A stretch of DNA of 33,806 nt from DASWVC01 sp036401335 (lineage in GTDB: Bacteria > Verrucomicrobiota > Verrucomicrobiia > Chthoniobacterales > JAFAMB01): assembly GCA_036401335.1 (NCBI GenBank), contig DASWVC010000360.1, positions 1 through 33,806 of the forward strand, written 5' to 3'. The notes under the pieces are model-generated. The model saw only the letters and a program-made list of their open reading frames with translations. It did not search any database and was not told where the DNA came from. A program made the position numbers and the translations under genes. Positions 25,151 to 32,654 of this stretch are shown here, piece after piece. Numbering within the stretch: the first letter of the stretch is position 1; each line of letters begins with the position of its first letter.

Positions 25151-25978
25151 CTAAACAAAGGTTGAATCGTCGCTGCTAACGTCGCCACCTGAACTGTCGT
25201 CCACGACATCGCTTGCATCACTCACGTTATCGTAGCCACCGTCGTCCTGGTTAGGATCGTAATTCGCGTTTTGATCGGCATAGCCCTGGTCGCCAGGGGT
25301 TGCGTCCTGGACCGTCTGACCGCGGTCGCCCGCGTTATCGTCCATGTAATAGTTATTCACGACCTCAGTCGGCTGCCCTCCACCTTGAGGGAAAAACCCG
25401 GCTTGGCCGCCGCCAAGTCCTCCCGAAAACGGTCCGGCGTTGTGTCCAATCAGGTTTTCGATGCCTTGAAACAGCAACGAACCTCCGGCCACTCCCGCCG
25501 CAGTCGTCAGTGCACCTTTCAGGAAAGAACTCCCGGTGTTAGGTTGCATGTTTACGGTCGAAGGGTAAGGCATCGGCGGCGGCGGGGCGTACTGTCCTTG
25601 GGGCGCAGACTGCCCTTGAGCCGGGGCAGGGGCGTATGCCTGCCGCTGCGGTTGAACTTGTTGCGCTTGCGACGGCACCGGCGGCGGAGCGTCCTGATCT
25701 TTGTGCCCTCCGAAAAGTCCTGAAAGAAAACCGCCGTGGGACGCTCCCTTCTGGCTGGCGGCAGCAACCTGCTTTTCCAGGTCGGCAATGCGGGCTTGGG
25801 CGTTGGCCAAAGCATGCTCCTGCACCACCACCGATTGGGCCAGGAGGTAGGGAGCGGAAGGGAACTGGCTTACCTTTTGTTGAATCAATTGCTCCGCCTC
25901 AGGATCCTTGGGTGCCGTATCGGCTTTACTCAAACGTTCGAAAAGACTGGAAATCAATTGTTGTTCATCCGGGGTCAT
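25151..25978 (-). CDS. DUF2076 domain-containing protein
   Basis: The frame is open to 26587, but the family start is the ATG at 25978, giving 275 aa. Residues 1-75 are the DUF2076 N-terminus: MTPDEQQLISSLFERLSKAD, DPEAEQLIQQKVSQFPSAPYLLAQSVVVQEHAL, then a short coiled coil (ANAQARIADLEKQVAAA). A Pro/Gln/Ala-rich middle (VPSAQAQ..., ~105-150) follows. Then a hydrophobic Gly-rich stretch (SSFLKGALTTAAGVAGGSLLFQGIENLIG), and the last ~60 residues are Asp/Asn/Ser-rich and very acidic. Family function is unknown; members often have this Gly-rich block and an acidic, sticky-looking tail. Divergent from the GT39 gene across 270 bp. Confidence 0.85.
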   Translation of the reverse strand: MTPDEQQLISSLFERLSKADTAPKDPEAEQLIQQKVSQFPSAPYLLAQSVVVQEHALANAQARIADLEKQVAAASQKGASHGGFLSGLFGGHKDQDAPPPVPSQAQQVQPQRQAYAPAPAQGQSAPQGQYAPPPPMPYPSTVNMQPNTGSSFLKGALTTAAGVAGGSLLFQGIENLIGHNAGPFSGGLGGGQAGFFPQGGGQPTEVVNNYYMDDNAGDRGQTVQDATPGDQGYADQNANYDPNQDDGGYDNVSDASDVVDDSSGGDVSSDDSTFV

Positions 25979-26237
25979 CGTCGTGCCTCCAACAGGTTTA
26001 AACAGGGCTACAATCCGCTCCAATGTGGGTGGGCGCAAGTACGTTGGTGCCGCTCGGCTTGCTGAAGCGATCCCCTCGACGGAGTCTTTTGCTGCCATGC
26101 AGGCGTTTTCGCGCCGTTCGCCCGCGGCTTTGCGGCCCGCCGTGGTCGTACCGGCTGGACCCGCGAATTTCGCTAGACGCCCCCGTTTAGTCATGGTGAG
26201 ATCCCGTGAGCCGATGCATTGCCGTCGAGCTGTTCCT

Positions 26238-26242
26238 GGAGG
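26238..26242 (+). promoter_or_regulatory. Shine-Dalgarno sequence setting the GT39 start
   Basis: GGAGG six nt before the ATG at 26249. One of the few strong ribosome binding sites in the window; it favours this ATG over the in-frame start at 26219. The 270 bp spacer between this gene and DUF2076 shows no other recognisable signal. Confidence 0.7.
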
Positions 26243-26248
26243 TTCTCG

Positions 26249-28144
26249 ATGTCTAAAGCACGTGTGTCGCCCGGGGCTGCGAAAAACGTGTACCATGACC
26301 ACCACTTGGCGCCTGAAACGGTTCAGCTTCACGAGGCCCGAAGCACGGCCCGTGAAATCGTCCGTCGAAAATCGCTGACAGTGCTTACCGCGGTTCTGGT
26401 TCTTTTGTGTGCCTTTTACCTGCTGGCTGCGGCGGTGCCTCACCTTTTTGATCAAATCGACGGCCAGTACGCTGGTGCTGCGCGTGAGATGATGGCCCGG
26501 GGTGATTGGCTCGTCCCGACCCAGGACGGCGTCCCCCGGCTCCAGAAACCCCCGCTGGTTTACTGGCTGGAAATCGTGTCCCTCCATGCGCTCGGCCCCT
26601 CCGCGTTTGCGGCGCGCCTTCCCGTCATTCTGGCCACCCTGGCCTGGTTCGTGGCCGTAGGCCGCCTGGGGTGGCTGGTGACGCAGGATGCCCGGGCCGG
26701 TCTTGCTGCTGCCATTATCCTCGCGTCATTCACCGGTACCTTCCTGTTCACCCACCTGGTCATGCCGGAGCCTTTCCTGGCATTGACGATGGCGCTCACT
26801 GTCCTGGCTCTCTGGTCCGCTCGCGACCCGGCTGCTTCACCGAGCCGCTCGTTCTGGTTTCTTTTGCTGGCGTGGGGGTGCATCGCCTGCGGGTGTTTGG
26901 CAAAAGGACTGCACGCGCTGCTCTTTCCGGTGCTGACCTACCTTTTGGTCGCTTGGCAGGTGCCTGCCGCCCGGCGGCCGGCCCAGAAGTTCATTTGGTT
27001 CTGGCCCGGGTGGTTGCTGCTCATTTGTCTAGTCGTGCCATGGTACGGAGCGGTTGAGCTCCGTTACCCGGGCTTTCTGAAAGAGCATTTCTGGAACGAA
27101 CAACTCGGCCACGTGTTCAACCGCCGCTCGCCGCCCGACACCGACCGGGTCCCGCTCCCGACGTTTTGGGTGGAGCACCTTGGACTGTTCTTTCCCTGGA
27201 CCGTTTTCCTTCCGCTGGTCCTGCCGAAGCTCTGGGCGGCACTACGCCGGTGGCCGGAGATAGCCGGTCAGCCCCTTGGTTTTCTGTGGGTGTGGTTCGC
27301 CGTGAACGGCGTGACCATCGCTTTCTCCAGCATTCAGGATTACTACCTCCTGGTTTCATGGCCGGCCGTCGCCGTCGGCTTGGCGATGGCCTTTCGCGAC
27401 TGGGACGCCGCTTCGTCCCGACGGGCTACCTGGGGCGGATGGGTCCTCGTCGCTTTGGGTCTGGCCGGAGTAGCGGTTCGGATCGCCTTTCGGGTGCCCC
27501 GCACGCACGTCGACCACGGCGCCATCGACGGAGCGAGCCACGGCCTCGATGTCTTGCGCAACTTCCCCGGGACCGAATGGGATGGTTTGCTGGGCCTGCT
27601 GGGGGTTGCGGGATTCATTTTGCTCGCAGGGGGCTTCAGCGTGATCTGGTTCGCCCGGCGACAGCGGTCCTTTCGGGTGTTGACGGCCACTGCGATGACG
27701 TCGCTTGGACTGCTGGCCTGTTCCGTCGAAGGATTGCGGATCACGGAACCTTCTTTGTCGTCCTGGCCTTTCACGGCTTACCTCCAGACCCATGCACCGC
27801 CCGATTATCGGGTGGCGAGCCTCAGCGAAGCCAACGATTACACGAGTCTCTTCTTCTATTTGCCTCATCCCGTCATCTGGATCGACGCCCACGCCGATAC
27901 GGAATTTGCGACCCGGGTGTTCGGGGCCGGCCGAAACCTCTACTGGTCACGCCAGCAGTTGGTGGATGGCTGGGGGCAAAACCGTGCCTTTTACCTCATC
28001 GCAGACCAAACCCGCATGGGCTCTGTTGCCCAGCTACTGCACAATGCCGGCGGATTCAGGGTAGCCTTGACCTCTGGCTCACGCGTCCTCCTCGCCAACC
28101 CGGCCGCACCTCCCGAGCAGCCAGCGCTTCACCCGGCCCGGTAA
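26249..28144 (+). CDS. Glycosyltransferase family 39 / ArnT-like integral membrane protein
   Basis: 631 aa from ATG 26249, preceded by GGAGG. After a ~40-residue hydrophilic N-terminus there are about a dozen membrane helices. The GT39/ArnT region is clear: FDQIDGQYAGAAREMMARGDWLVP (acidic catalytic loop, around residue 71) followed by GVPRLQKPPLVYWLEIVSLHALG, which is the conserved loop and second helix of lipid-linked sugar transferases such as ArnT and PMT. These use polyprenyl-phosphate sugars to modify lipid A, glycans or proteins. The C-terminal ~120 residues form a soluble periplasmic domain. Acceptor and sugar cannot be told. Its 3' end overlaps the convergent small exported-protein gene by 16 bp. 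Confidence 0.88.
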   Translation: MSKARVSPGAAKNVYHDHHLAPETVQLHEARSTAREIVRRKSLTVLTAVLVLLCAFYLLAAAVPHLFDQIDGQYAGAAREMMARGDWLVPTQDGVPRLQKPPLVYWLEIVSLHALGPSAFAARLPVILATLAWFVAVGRLGWLVTQDARAGLAAAIILASFTGTFLFTHLVMPEPFLALTMALTVLALWSARDPAASPSRSFWFLLLAWGCIACGCLAKGLHALLFPVLTYLLVAWQVPAARRPAQKFIWFWPGWLLLICLVVPWYGAVELRYPGFLKEHFWNEQLGHVFNRRSPPDTDRVPLPTFWVEHLGLFFPWTVFLPLVLPKLWAALRRWPEIAGQPLGFLWVWFAVNGVTIAFSSIQDYYLLVSWPAVAVGLAMAFRDWDAASSRRATWGGWVLVALGLAGVAVRIAFRVPRTHVDHGAIDGASHGLDVLRNFPGTEWDGLLGLLGVAGFILLAGGFSVIWFARRQRSFRVLTATAMTSLGLLACSVEGLRITEPSLSSWPFTAYLQTHAPPDYRVASLSEANDYTSLFFYLPHPVIWIDAHADTEFATRVFGAGRNLYWSRQQLVDGWGQNRAFYLIADQTRMGSVAQLLHNAGGFRVALTSGSRVLLANPAAPPEQPALHPAR

Positions 28145-28665
28145 TGCAGGCTCACCGTCCTGTACACGTCGCTGTTCCGTTCCGCCGAGTAGAAAAAGAG
28201 GTGGATGCTGCTGGATACCTGCTGCCATCGGTAGCCGACGACCGTCTCCATGATGTCGCCTTCCGGTTTTTTGTCCCGCACCAGCACCGTCGGCGGGCCG
28301 TACTTCGCCTCCAGGCGCTTCCGGGCGCTGTTCAGGAATTCTTCGTATGCGACCAAATCCCATTCCGGGTGTTCGTACTGGAGTTCCACTTCCACCAGGG
28401 TTTTCTGGGTGCCGAAGTAAATCACGGCACGCTTAAGCGCAGGTTGCACCAAACCTTCAATGGTCCAGGCCTCACGGCCTTGGACCACTTGACGATCCAG
28501 CACCCGCGCCTCGGCCCGTGTCACAACCTGCTCGATGTCTTTTTCGCTCTCACCCCAGTAAAACCCGAAGGGCGGGTTGATCTGTTCAGACCCAATGCCC
28601 TGCCCAACCGCCACCCTTGTCCAGCCCAAGACGATCATCAGCAGGCATAAGGGGAAAAACCGCAT
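28129..28665 (-). CDS. Predicted exported protein of unknown function
   Basis: 178 aa, ATG at 28665. Signal peptide MRFFPLCLLMIVLGWTRVAVG with likely cleavage before QGIG. The mature region starts NPPFGFYWGESEKDIEQVV and continues with mixed alpha/beta sequence: YFGTQKTLVEVELQYEHPEWDLVAYEEFLNSARKRLEAKYGPP, then TVVGYRWQQVSSSIHLFFYSAE. The F-x-WG start and the K-YG-P element are common in small periplasmic hypothetical proteins, but I do not recognise a named family. Its 3' end overlaps the GT39 gene tail on the opposite strand. A promoter-like sequence precedes it at 28720-28747. Confidence 0.78.
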   Translation of the reverse strand: MRFFPLCLLMIVLGWTRVAVGQGIGSEQINPPFGFYWGESEKDIEQVVTRAEARVLDRQVVQGREAWTIEGLVQPALKRAVIYFGTQKTLVEVELQYEHPEWDLVAYEEFLNSARKRLEAKYGPPTVLVRDKKPEGDIMETVVGYRWQQVSSSIHLFFYSAERNSDVYRTVSLHYRAG

Positions 28666-28710
28666 AATCGATAACGCTCAAAGCCCGATACCCAAGGCCA
28701 TGGTCGAACA

Positions 28711-28753
28711 AACCTTAAGATTACCCGGACCCCTTTGGTCCGGTCAACCTTAA
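28711..28753. promoter_or_regulatory. Divergent regulatory region: hairpin between AACCTTAA repeats, with a promoter-like sequence
   Basis: A perfect 7 bp inverted repeat CCGGACC (28725-28731) / GGTCCGG (28737-28743) sits between direct repeats AACCTTAA at 28711-28718 and 28746-28753. On the minus strand TTGACC (28747-28742), a 16 nt spacer that includes the palindrome, and GGTAAT (28725-28720) form a sigma-70-like promoter for the exported-protein gene. The palindrome looks like an operator and may also serve the RhaD-like gene starting at 28778. Regulator unknown. Confidence 0.4.
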
Positions 28754-28777
28754 CCCAAGGGAGCGCCCTCATTCCCT

Positions 28778-30733
28778 ATGAAAAGCCGATGGAACCCCGA
28801 CGATGCGGCCGCTTTCCCGACCGAGCTGGCCCGGCGGGCCTACGCTTCCCGTCTCCTGGCGGCTGAGCCGGCCCTGGCGCCGTCTAAAGGGGGCATCACG
28901 TCCGTCAAAGTGCGCGAAACCAATGTCGTCGGCGAGGAAATCGACCTGTTGTACGTCAACGGAGGGGATCTCTCCATGATTCAGCCGGGAGGGTTCGCCT
29001 CCGTGCGAATGGATCACCTGCTCAAGCTGGCAGCGCTGGAGTCCCTGAGTGATTTCCAGGCCGCCAACGAGCTTCGTGCCGCGACCCTCAACGTTGGGGG
29101 GCCGTCTGCGCCGCTGGAGGCCGTGGTCCATGCCGTCCTGCCTTTTGCCTTCGTCGACCACACCCACAGCCACGCGTTCCTCGCGATCAGCAACACCCCT
29201 GAAGGCGAGCAACGCCTGCGCGACGTTTATGGGGACGAAGCGGTCCATGTGCCTTACGTGAGGCCCGGGTTCGCCCTTGCCCGGCTCTGCGCCGAACGGC
29301 TTTCGCGCCAAGCCACTGCGCGCACCATCGGAATGGCACTGGCTCGTCACGGTTTGATCTCTTTCGGCCGGACCGCCCAGGAGTCGTACGAGCGCATGAT
29401 CGTGCTGGTGGACCGGGCGGAACGTTACCTGCAACAACACGGCGCCTGGGCGGCGGAACCGGTGCCCGGGCAGCTTGCCCCGGCCGTGATCCGTGAAGAA
29501 CTGGCCGATTTTCGACGGCACCTTTCCGAACTGGCGGGATGCCCGCTTCTGGTCTCCTCCCATCAGGACACGTTCAGCCTCGGCTTTGCGCAACACCCGG
29601 ATGCACCCGTTTACGCCACCCAAGGGCCGGCCGCGCCCGACGACGCCGTGCACACCAAACGGGTGCCGCTGGTCGGCCGGGACTTGGAGGCGTATGCCGC
29701 GGATTATCGTGCTTACTACCAGCAAAACGCCGCTCGCTCCAGCCTGCCAGGGCCGATGCGGGATGCCGCACCGCGGGTCGTGCTCGACCCACAATGGGGT
29801 TTTCTGGCCGTCGGTGCCAATGCCGATGAGGCAAGGGTTGTCGAAGGCATTTACCGGCAAACCATGGAAACCATCAGCCGGGCCGTTAAACTTGACGGGT
29901 GGGTTCCCCTGCCTGCCGCCGACGTGTTTGCCGCGGAATACCGGGACCCGGTCCAACCCTCCCCGCCGCCTGCGATGTTCCAGGGCGAAGTTGCCTTTGT
30001 GACCGGAGGTTCATCAGGCATCGGCCGGGCGTGCCTCGAGGAACTGCTCGCTCGCGGCGCCGCTGCGGCATGCCTCGACGTAAACCCGCAAGCGGAGGAA
30101 CTTGGCCGCCGCCCGGGCGCACTCGGCCTGGTCGGCAGTGTCACCGACAAAAAAACCGTCTTGGACGCCCTGGAACAAGTAGTCCGGAAGTTCGGCGGGC
30201 TGGACATGCTGATCCTCAATGCCGGCACCTTCCCCAAAAGCCGGAAAATCGAAGAACTGGAGGATGACCTTTGGGAGAAAACGCTTGGCCTCAACCTCGA
30301 TGCCAACCTGATGCTGATGCGGGAAACCGTTCCGCTGCTCCGACGGGCCCCGCGTGGGGGCTGCGTGGTCATCATCGGGTCGAAAAACGTTCCGGCGCCG
30401 GGCCCGGGTCAAGCAGCGTACTCGGCTTCCAAGGCGGCCCTGACCCAACTGGCGCGGGTGGCGGCGCTCGAATGGGGTGTTTACGGGATCCGGGTGAATG
30501 TCGTTCACCCTAATGCGGTGTTCGACACCGGAATCTGGACTCCGGAGGTGCTCGCCCAACGTGCCGCAAGCTACGGCCTCAGCGTCGATGAGTACCGCCG
30601 AAGTAACGTGCTCCGTGCCGAGGTGACCAGCCGCGACGTGGCGCGGGCCGTCGCCGAGTTGTGCGGACCGAACTTCGCCCGAACCACCGGCGCGCAAATT
30701 GCCGTGGACGGCGGGAACGATCGCGTTATCTAG
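28778..30733 (+). CDS. Bifunctional class II aldolase / short-chain dehydrogenase (rhamnulose-1-phosphate aldolase-like)
   Basis: 651 aa, ATG at 28778. Residues ~10-400 are a class II aldolase: KGGITSVKVRETN, the zinc-binding HTHSHAF near 128, and the second His in ARHGLISFGRTAQESYERM. Residues ~405-651 are an SDR: TGGSSGIGRA, LNAGTFP, VIIGSKNV, YSASKAAL (catalytic Tyr/Lys) and C-terminal GAQIAVDGGNDRVI. This order matches the RhaD/alcohol dehydrogenase fusions of rhamnose or fucose breakdown, which cleave ketose 1-phosphate to DHAP and lactaldehyde and then oxidise or reduce the aldehyde. Usual GGNTS is GGITS here, replacing an Asn of the phosphate-binding loop, so the substrate may differ. 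No rhamnose kinase or isomerase is nearby. Confidence 0.88.
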   Translation: MKSRWNPDDAAAFPTELARRAYASRLLAAEPALAPSKGGITSVKVRETNVVGEEIDLLYVNGGDLSMIQPGGFASVRMDHLLKLAALESLSDFQAANELRAATLNVGGPSAPLEAVVHAVLPFAFVDHTHSHAFLAISNTPEGEQRLRDVYGDEAVHVPYVRPGFALARLCAERLSRQATARTIGMALARHGLISFGRTAQESYERMIVLVDRAERYLQQHGAWAAEPVPGQLAPAVIREELADFRRHLSELAGCPLLVSSHQDTFSLGFAQHPDAPVYATQGPAAPDDAVHTKRVPLVGRDLEAYAADYRAYYQQNAARSSLPGPMRDAAPRVVLDPQWGFLAVGANADEARVVEGIYRQTMETISRAVKLDGWVPLPAADVFAAEYRDPVQPSPPPAMFQGEVAFVTGGSSGIGRACLEELLARGAAAACLDVNPQAEELGRRPGALGLVGSVTDKKTVLDALEQVVRKFGGLDMLILNAGTFPKSRKIEELEDDLWEKTLGLNLDANLMLMRETVPLLRRAPRGGCVVIIGSKNVPAPGPGQAAYSASKAALTQLARVAALEWGVYGIRVNVVHPNAVFDTGIWTPEVLAQRAASYGLSVDEYRRSNVLRAEVTSRDVARAVAELCGPNFARTTGAQIAVDGGNDRVI

Positions 30734-30738
30734 GCAGG

Positions 30739-31422
30739 GTGGAAAACGGTTTGCAGCGGGTCAACGTGGACTTAACGACGGTGCAGGGCATACTCCTGGA
30801 TCTTGACGGCGTCGTGATCGATTCGGAGCGCGTGCACGAACAATCGTTGGTGATCCTCAGCGAGAGGTTCGGACGCCGGTTCAGCCAAAGTGAAGTGATG
30901 TCGTTCAAAGGGTTGCCCGAGGCGGGCACGGCCCTGAGGTTCCGGCAGGAATTCCCCAACCTGTCCCTTTCGGATCAAACCATCATTGAAGCACGCCTTG
31001 CCATCGTTCGGGAGAACTACCCTTTGGTTACCCTGATTCCGGGGGCGACCGAGTTTCTGGGTAAAGCGCAAGCAGCCGGGTACCGAATGGCGCTCACCAC
31101 CTCGGCCAACCGGGAAATCCAGGAACTCGCTTTCGCCCGCTTCAAACTTCAGTCCTACTTCAACGGTGTAATTACTGGCAACGACGTTACTCGCGGCAAA
31201 CCAGACCCGGAACCCTACCAGCTCTCTGCGGCGCGGCTGAATCTGGCCCCGGAGGCTTGCGCCGTCATTGAGGATGCCGTTAACGGCATCAAATCCGGCA
31301 AAGCCGCCGGCTGTTATGCCATCGGGCTCACGACATCTTTCCCTGCCCAGACCTTGCGTGAAGCCGGTGCCGATTGGGTGGCCGACGATTTTCAGCAGTT
31401 GATCGCCCGCCTCCGGTCTTAA
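30739..31422 (+). CDS. HAD-superfamily phosphatase (beta-phosphoglucomutase-like subfamily)
   Basis: 227 aa if started at GTG 30739, just after the aldolase/dehydrogenase stop; TTG 30751 and GTG 30766 are alternatives, and no ATG is available near the core. Motif I is LLDLDGVVIDSE, with nucleophile Asp21 and acid/base Asp23 in this numbering. An alpha-helical cap follows, then motif II TTSANR, Lys motif RGKPDPEPYQ and motif IV VIEDAVNGIKSG. Such enzymes hydrolyse sugar phosphates or isomerise them. Location after the aldolase suggests a sugar-phosphate substrate, which is inference. Converges with the FNT channel gene. Confidence 0.87.
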   Translation: MENGLQRVNVDLTTVQGILLDLDGVVIDSERVHEQSLVILSERFGRRFSQSEVMSFKGLPEAGTALRFRQEFPNLSLSDQTIIEARLAIVRENYPLVTLIPGATEFLGKAQAAGYRMALTTSANREIQELAFARFKLQSYFNGVITGNDVTRGKPDPEPYQLSAARLNLAPEACAVIEDAVNGIKSGKAAGCYAIGLTTSFPAQTLREAGADWVADDFQQLIARLRS

Positions 31423-31488
31423 ACGAAGGTTGCCCGCCCGGCTTCTCCCCTCCCGCCGGATCAGCCGTCAACTCGCAGCCGCTTTGCC

Positions 31489-31507
31489 CCACGCCTTTAC
31501 GGCGTGG
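31489..31507. terminator. Possible hairpin between convergent HAD and FNT genes
   Basis: CCACGCC - TTTAC - GGCGTGG, a perfect 7 bp stem. It covers the FNT stop codon. No T-run on either side, so termination is uncertain, but it is the only hairpin in the 75 bp between the two convergent genes. Confidence 0.35.
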
Positions 31508-32351
31508 CAACATCAGGTTGTGCGAGAATTTTGTCGGCGGTCGCCCGGCTGACCGGCCGGCCCGGCGCTTTGCGGTAGGTGTAGTACAGCGCCAACCCGG
31601 TAAACACCATCCCCCCGATCAGGTTGCCAAGGGTCACCGGAATTTGGTTCCACACAAACCAGTCCGCGATCGAAATATTGGCGCCGAAAAGCATCGCCGC
31701 CGGAATGACAAACATGTTGACAATGGAGTGCTCAAAGCCCTGCGCAAAAAAGGCAAAAATTGGCAGCCAGGCGGCCAAGACCTTGCCCGACGTGGAGGTC
31801 GTCGTCATCGGCAGCGCCACTCCGAGGCAGACCATCCAATTGCAGATGATGCCTTTGATGAAAGCGGTCAGCCACCCGGCGGCGCCAAACTTCGCGTAGG
31901 CAAGGGTCTTACCCTGAGCAATGGCAATAAGTTTTGCCGCTACCCCGGTCGTGTCTTGGCCATGGCCGCAGTCGGTCAACGAGGCCCAGAGCAGGACCGC
32001 ATAAAGCAGGCTCCCGAGAAGGTTGCCCAGCAGCACCCACCCCAGGTTGCCGAGCACCGTTCGGAGTCCAAATTTGCCATCCAATGCGGCCACGGGTACC
32101 AAGGCGAAACTCCCGGTCCCCAGCTCAAGCCCAAGAAGGATGATCATCGCGAACCCCACGGGAAAGATAAGGGCGCCGACTAGCGGCACGCCGGTCTGCA
32201 CGGTCCCGACCACCGCGAGGCTGGTTGCAAAAGCCAGGATCGCCCCGGCGAGCGCAGACCGGATGAGCAGATCTTTAGCGGGCAAAACACCTTTGGTAGC
32301 GCCCGCCACGACCATGGTTTCAATTGCATCGACAGGTTTTATATTATCCAT
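31497..32351 (-). CDS. Formate/nitrite transporter family channel
   Basis: 284 aa, ATG at 32351. Six hydrophobic segments as in FocA/NirC. Family signatures: MIILLGLELGTGSFALVP (first broken helix), IICNWMVCLGVALP and FFAQGFEHSIVNMFVIPAAM, which carries the central His. The gene could carry nitrite, formate or another small anion. Nitrite is attractive because of the NarK-type transporter and glutamate synthase elsewhere in the window, and because a sigma-54-type promoter sits upstream, but NirC cannot be separated from FocA by sequence here. No nitrite reductase gene is adjacent. Confidence 0.9.
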   Translation of the reverse strand: MDNIKPVDAIETMVVAGATKGVLPAKDLLIRSALAGAILAFATSLAVVGTVQTGVPLVGALIFPVGFAMIILLGLELGTGSFALVPVAALDGKFGLRTVLGNLGWVLLGNLLGSLLYAVLLWASLTDCGHGQDTTGVAAKLIAIAQGKTLAYAKFGAAGWLTAFIKGIICNWMVCLGVALPMTTTSTSGKVLAAWLPIFAFFAQGFEHSIVNMFVIPAAMLFGANISIADWFVWNQIPVTLGNLIGGMVFTGLALYYTYRKAPGRPVSRATADKILAQPDVATP

Positions 32352-32379
32352 AAATTCTCAGAGAAGTCCCTTTGTAATC

Positions 32380-32395
32380 GGCATGGATCGTGCCA
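32380..32395 (-). promoter_or_regulatory. Probable sigma-54 (-24/-12) promoter of the FNT channel gene
   Basis: On the minus strand TTGGCACG-ATCC-ATGCC: the -24 block TGGCACG is a perfect match, GG and GC are exactly 10 nt apart, and the -12 block keeps TGC of TTGC. Predicted start of transcription is near 32369, about 18 nt before the ATG. Sigma-54 control is usual for nitrogen genes through NtrC-type activators. GGCA...TGCC symmetry means an operator is the alternative reading. Confidence 0.55.
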
Positions 32396-32457
32396 AGGAT
32401 AACGTCGGACGCTAAGTTGGAGAAAAAACCCTGCCTCGCAGGCGTCGGGCACCAGCC

Positions 32458-32488
32458 TGTTAGGACGGCGAGTCCCTTCGCTGCCGGG
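32458..32488 (+). repeat. Hairpin repeat, type A, copy 3
   Basis: TGTTAGGACGGCGAGTCCCT then TCGCTGCCGGGG. Same core as the 16373 and 24758 copies; the leading box is TTAGGAC instead of GTAGGGC. It lies 19 bp before the large nested palindrome. Confidence 0.75.
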
Positions 32489-32506
32489 GTAGTGGGGTGG
32501 CTTCCC

Positions 32507-32595
32507 CGGTAGGGCCGCGTGTCCCTGCGCGACCTCCGGTACGGGCGCTTGTCCTCAAGCGCCCGTACCGGAGGTCCCGACACGCGGCCCTACCG
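32507..32595. repeat. Nested 89 bp palindrome of the hairpin repeat family
   Basis: Outer arms 32507-32523 and 32579-32595 are a perfect 17 bp inverted repeat (CGGTAGGGCCGCGTGTC and its complement). Inner arms 32531-32551 and 32556-32576 are a perfect 21 bp inverted repeat closing the loop TCCT. The only break is an asymmetric bulge of 7 nt (32524-32530) against 2 nt (32577-32578). The inner 34 bp is the type B element with fully paired stem; the left outer part reads as another member (CGGTAGGGCCGCGTGTCCC). Confidence 0.92.
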
Positions 32596-32654
32596 TCCGG
32601 ACCAATGCCATCCCTTTCCGTCTCGAGCCCCGTTTTCTTAGTGCCGTCACGCCC

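Larger units (their letters stand above)
32352..32654. other. Intergenic region upstream of the FNT gene, rich in inverted repeats
   Basis: 303 bp with no gene. From left to right: sigma-54-like promoter (32380-32395, minus), type A hairpin copy (32458-32488), nested palindrome (32507-32595). The palindrome lies between the FNT gene start and the 3' end of the TPR gene, so it is upstream of one and downstream of the other. Confidence 0.6.

Noticed and set aside
27166..28650. 494-codon plus-strand frame overlapping the GT39 gene and the exported-protein gene
   Set aside because: Out of frame with GT39, loses all hydrophobic helices, and is antisense to a gene with a good signal peptide.
28769..29956. 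395-codon open frame on the minus strand across the aldolase/dehydrogenase gene
   Set aside because: Antisense to a clear two-domain enzyme; the translation is low-complexity with no family features. Long antisense frames are normal in GC-rich DNA.
31374..32183. 269-codon plus-strand frame over the FNT channel gene
   Set aside because: Shadow of a convincing six-helix membrane protein; its translation is rich in Arg, Pro and Gly and has no motif.
16325..32595. Repeated hairpins considered as a CRISPR array
   Set aside because: Copies are kilobases apart, differ in stem sequence, and have no regular spacers or cas genes.
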